Origin: Staphylococcus pasteuri
GTDB taxonomy: Bacteria; Bacillota; Bacilli; Staphylococcales; Staphylococcaceae
Assembly (NCBI RefSeq): GCF_003970495.1
Contig: NZ_RXWW01000024.1
Location: 15,801-79,800 of the forward strand
Direction of reading: 5' to 3'
Length of the DNA stretch: 64,000 nucleotides
Of the stretch, positions 63,175 to 64,000 are shown piece by piece. Every line of letters starts with the position of its first letter. Position 1 is the stretch's first letter. The notes beneath the pieces were generated by a model, which searched no databases, was not told the origin of the DNA, and worked only from the letters and a program-made list of their open reading frames with translations. Made by a program: the position numbers and the translations under genes.

Positions 63175-64000
63175 CTACATCTTTTCTAAAATATTAGTCG
63201 TTTTTGTTTCTTCTTCACTGTATTTTTCTTCTAATAAATGTGAGTAAACAGATGTAGTAATTGCTATATTTTTATGACCTAACCGTTTTGAAATATAGTA
63301 AATAGAAATACCTTTGGCTAATAAATATGAACAATGTGTATGTCTAATAGCATGTGATGTAATGATAGGTATTTCATTTACTTCACATGCTTTTTTTAAT
63401 GTTTTATTTATTGCATTCACAGTAATAATACTACCAGTATCTTTAAAAATGTAACCATCATAACTGATGATTAAATTATTTATCATATCTGATTTGGCTA
63501 CACTTACATATCTAGGAGAAGTATCTGTTTTATGTTCGTTAATGTATATTTGATTTTTCAACTGGTTTATATATTCTAACTTCATATATCTAACACCGCT
63601 GATTCGACAACCAGTACAAATCATGATAAATAAAGCTAATGCTGATCTACTATTTATAGTTTTTAAATATGCTTTTAACTTTTCATAATCGTTTAAAGAT
63701 ATATATTTTTCTTTTTCTGGCTTAGTAGGATTGCCAGCTTTATAATTCACTTTGTAGGTTGGATTTTTGTGTATTAACCCATCATAAACTGCGTCTTCTA
63801 AAGCAGAACGAATAGCACCGTTTGTTTTTCTTATCGTTTCTTTAGCGTGTTCTTTAGAAAAGTCATTTATAAACTTTTGATAGACTTGTTTGTTAATTTT
63901 TGATAATTCCGTGTTACCAATTTTATGATCCTGAATATGCTTTAAAGTAAAACGATAATGACGATAAGTGTTTTCATTAACAACTGGTTGTTTATATGTT
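63175..64000 (-). CDS. int: Tyrosine recombinase/integrase, 5' end outside the window
   Basis: The frame is open to the right edge, about 274 residues visible. A SAM-like N-terminal core-binding domain (NENTYRHYRFTLKHI) is followed by the catalytic domain. The full catalytic set is present: R in TGCRISGVR, K in EHKTDTSPR, HxxR in SHAIRHTHCSYL, H in LGHKN, Y in TSVYSHL. It resembles integrases of staphylococcal phages and phage-inducible islands. The GTG at 63750 is not the start, since homology continues upstream. It marks an element inserted between whiA and the next core gene. Confidence 0.92.
   Translation of the reverse strand, partial: TYKQPVVNENTYRHYRFTLKHIQDHKIGNTELSKINKQVYQKFINDFSKEHAKETIRKTNGAIRSALEDAVYDGLIHKNPTYKVNYKAGNPTKPEKEKYISLNDYEKLKAYLKTINSRSALALFIMICTGCRISGVRYMKLEYINQLKNQIYINEHKTDTSPRYVSVAKSDMINNLIISYDGYIFKDTGSIITVNAINKTLKKACEVNEIPIITSHAIRHTHCSYLLAKGISIYYISKRLGHKNIAITTSVYSHLLEEKYSEEETKTTNILEKM

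Overview
The window comes from a low-GC Firmicute and almost certainly a Staphylococcus. Gene order and protein sequence (ltaS, nrdIEF-sstABCD, tagO, fakB1-comFA-comFC-hpf-secA-prfB, uvrBA, hprK-lgt, trxB-rapZ-yvcK-whiA) follow the staphylococcal core chromosome. LtaS and several other proteins differ at many positions from the S. aureus sequences I remember, so a coagulase-negative species is more likely than S. aureus. I do not name the species.

Layout. 1-3.3 kb: the end of a folate (p-aminobenzoate) operon (pabB partial, pabC), a small membrane protein, and a pxpB/pxpC 5-oxoprolinase pair without pxpA. 3.7-15 kb: ltaS, a ZIP metal transporter, an ABC-F ATPase, recQ, a two-gene OpuB/BilE/EgtUV-like ABC transporter, an orphan hisC and a deoxyribonucleotidase. 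15-19.4 kb, minus strand: a DagK-type lipid kinase, the dtpT peptide transporter, queF and an EamA exporter. 19.4-20.17 kb: an 800-base gap dense in regulatory signals (a promoter with a LexA box, a cre-like site, NrdR boxes). 20.2-28 kb: nrdI-nrdE-nrdF (class Ib ribonucleotide reductase), with a structured STAR-like repeat between nrdE and nrdF, then the Fur-boxed sstABCD iron uptake operon. 28-37 kb: a CHY zinc-finger protein, murB, a GrpB-like protein, an EMYY-type lipoprotein, a bacilliredoxin-like YtxJ/BrxC, glycerate kinase, pepT, a split ThrE-type exporter and gdpS. 37-47.4 kb: tagO, a YigZ/IMPACT protein, fakB1, comFA, comFC, hpf, secA, and prfB with its programmed +1 frameshift. 47.8-63 kb: a LysM-CHAP cell-wall hydrolase with a WalR box, a YfbR-like HD protein, csbA, SOS-regulated uvrBA, hprK-lgt-acyltransferase-TPR, trxB, rapZ-yvcK-whiA. 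63.1-64 kb: the 3' end of a tyrosine integrase on the minus strand directly after the whiA terminator. This is one edge of an integrated element that continues past the window.

Most of the window is ordinary housekeeping DNA with strong intrinsic terminators between units. The places I would look at again are: the SOS-type promoter in the EamA-nrdI gap, which drives no recognised gene; the probable AUA start of comFA behind the fakB1 terminator; the integrase edge with its 11-bp spaced repeats; the STAR-like element inside the nrd operon; the possible ergothioneine-type identity of the ABC transporter; and the mini-ORF in the tagO leader.
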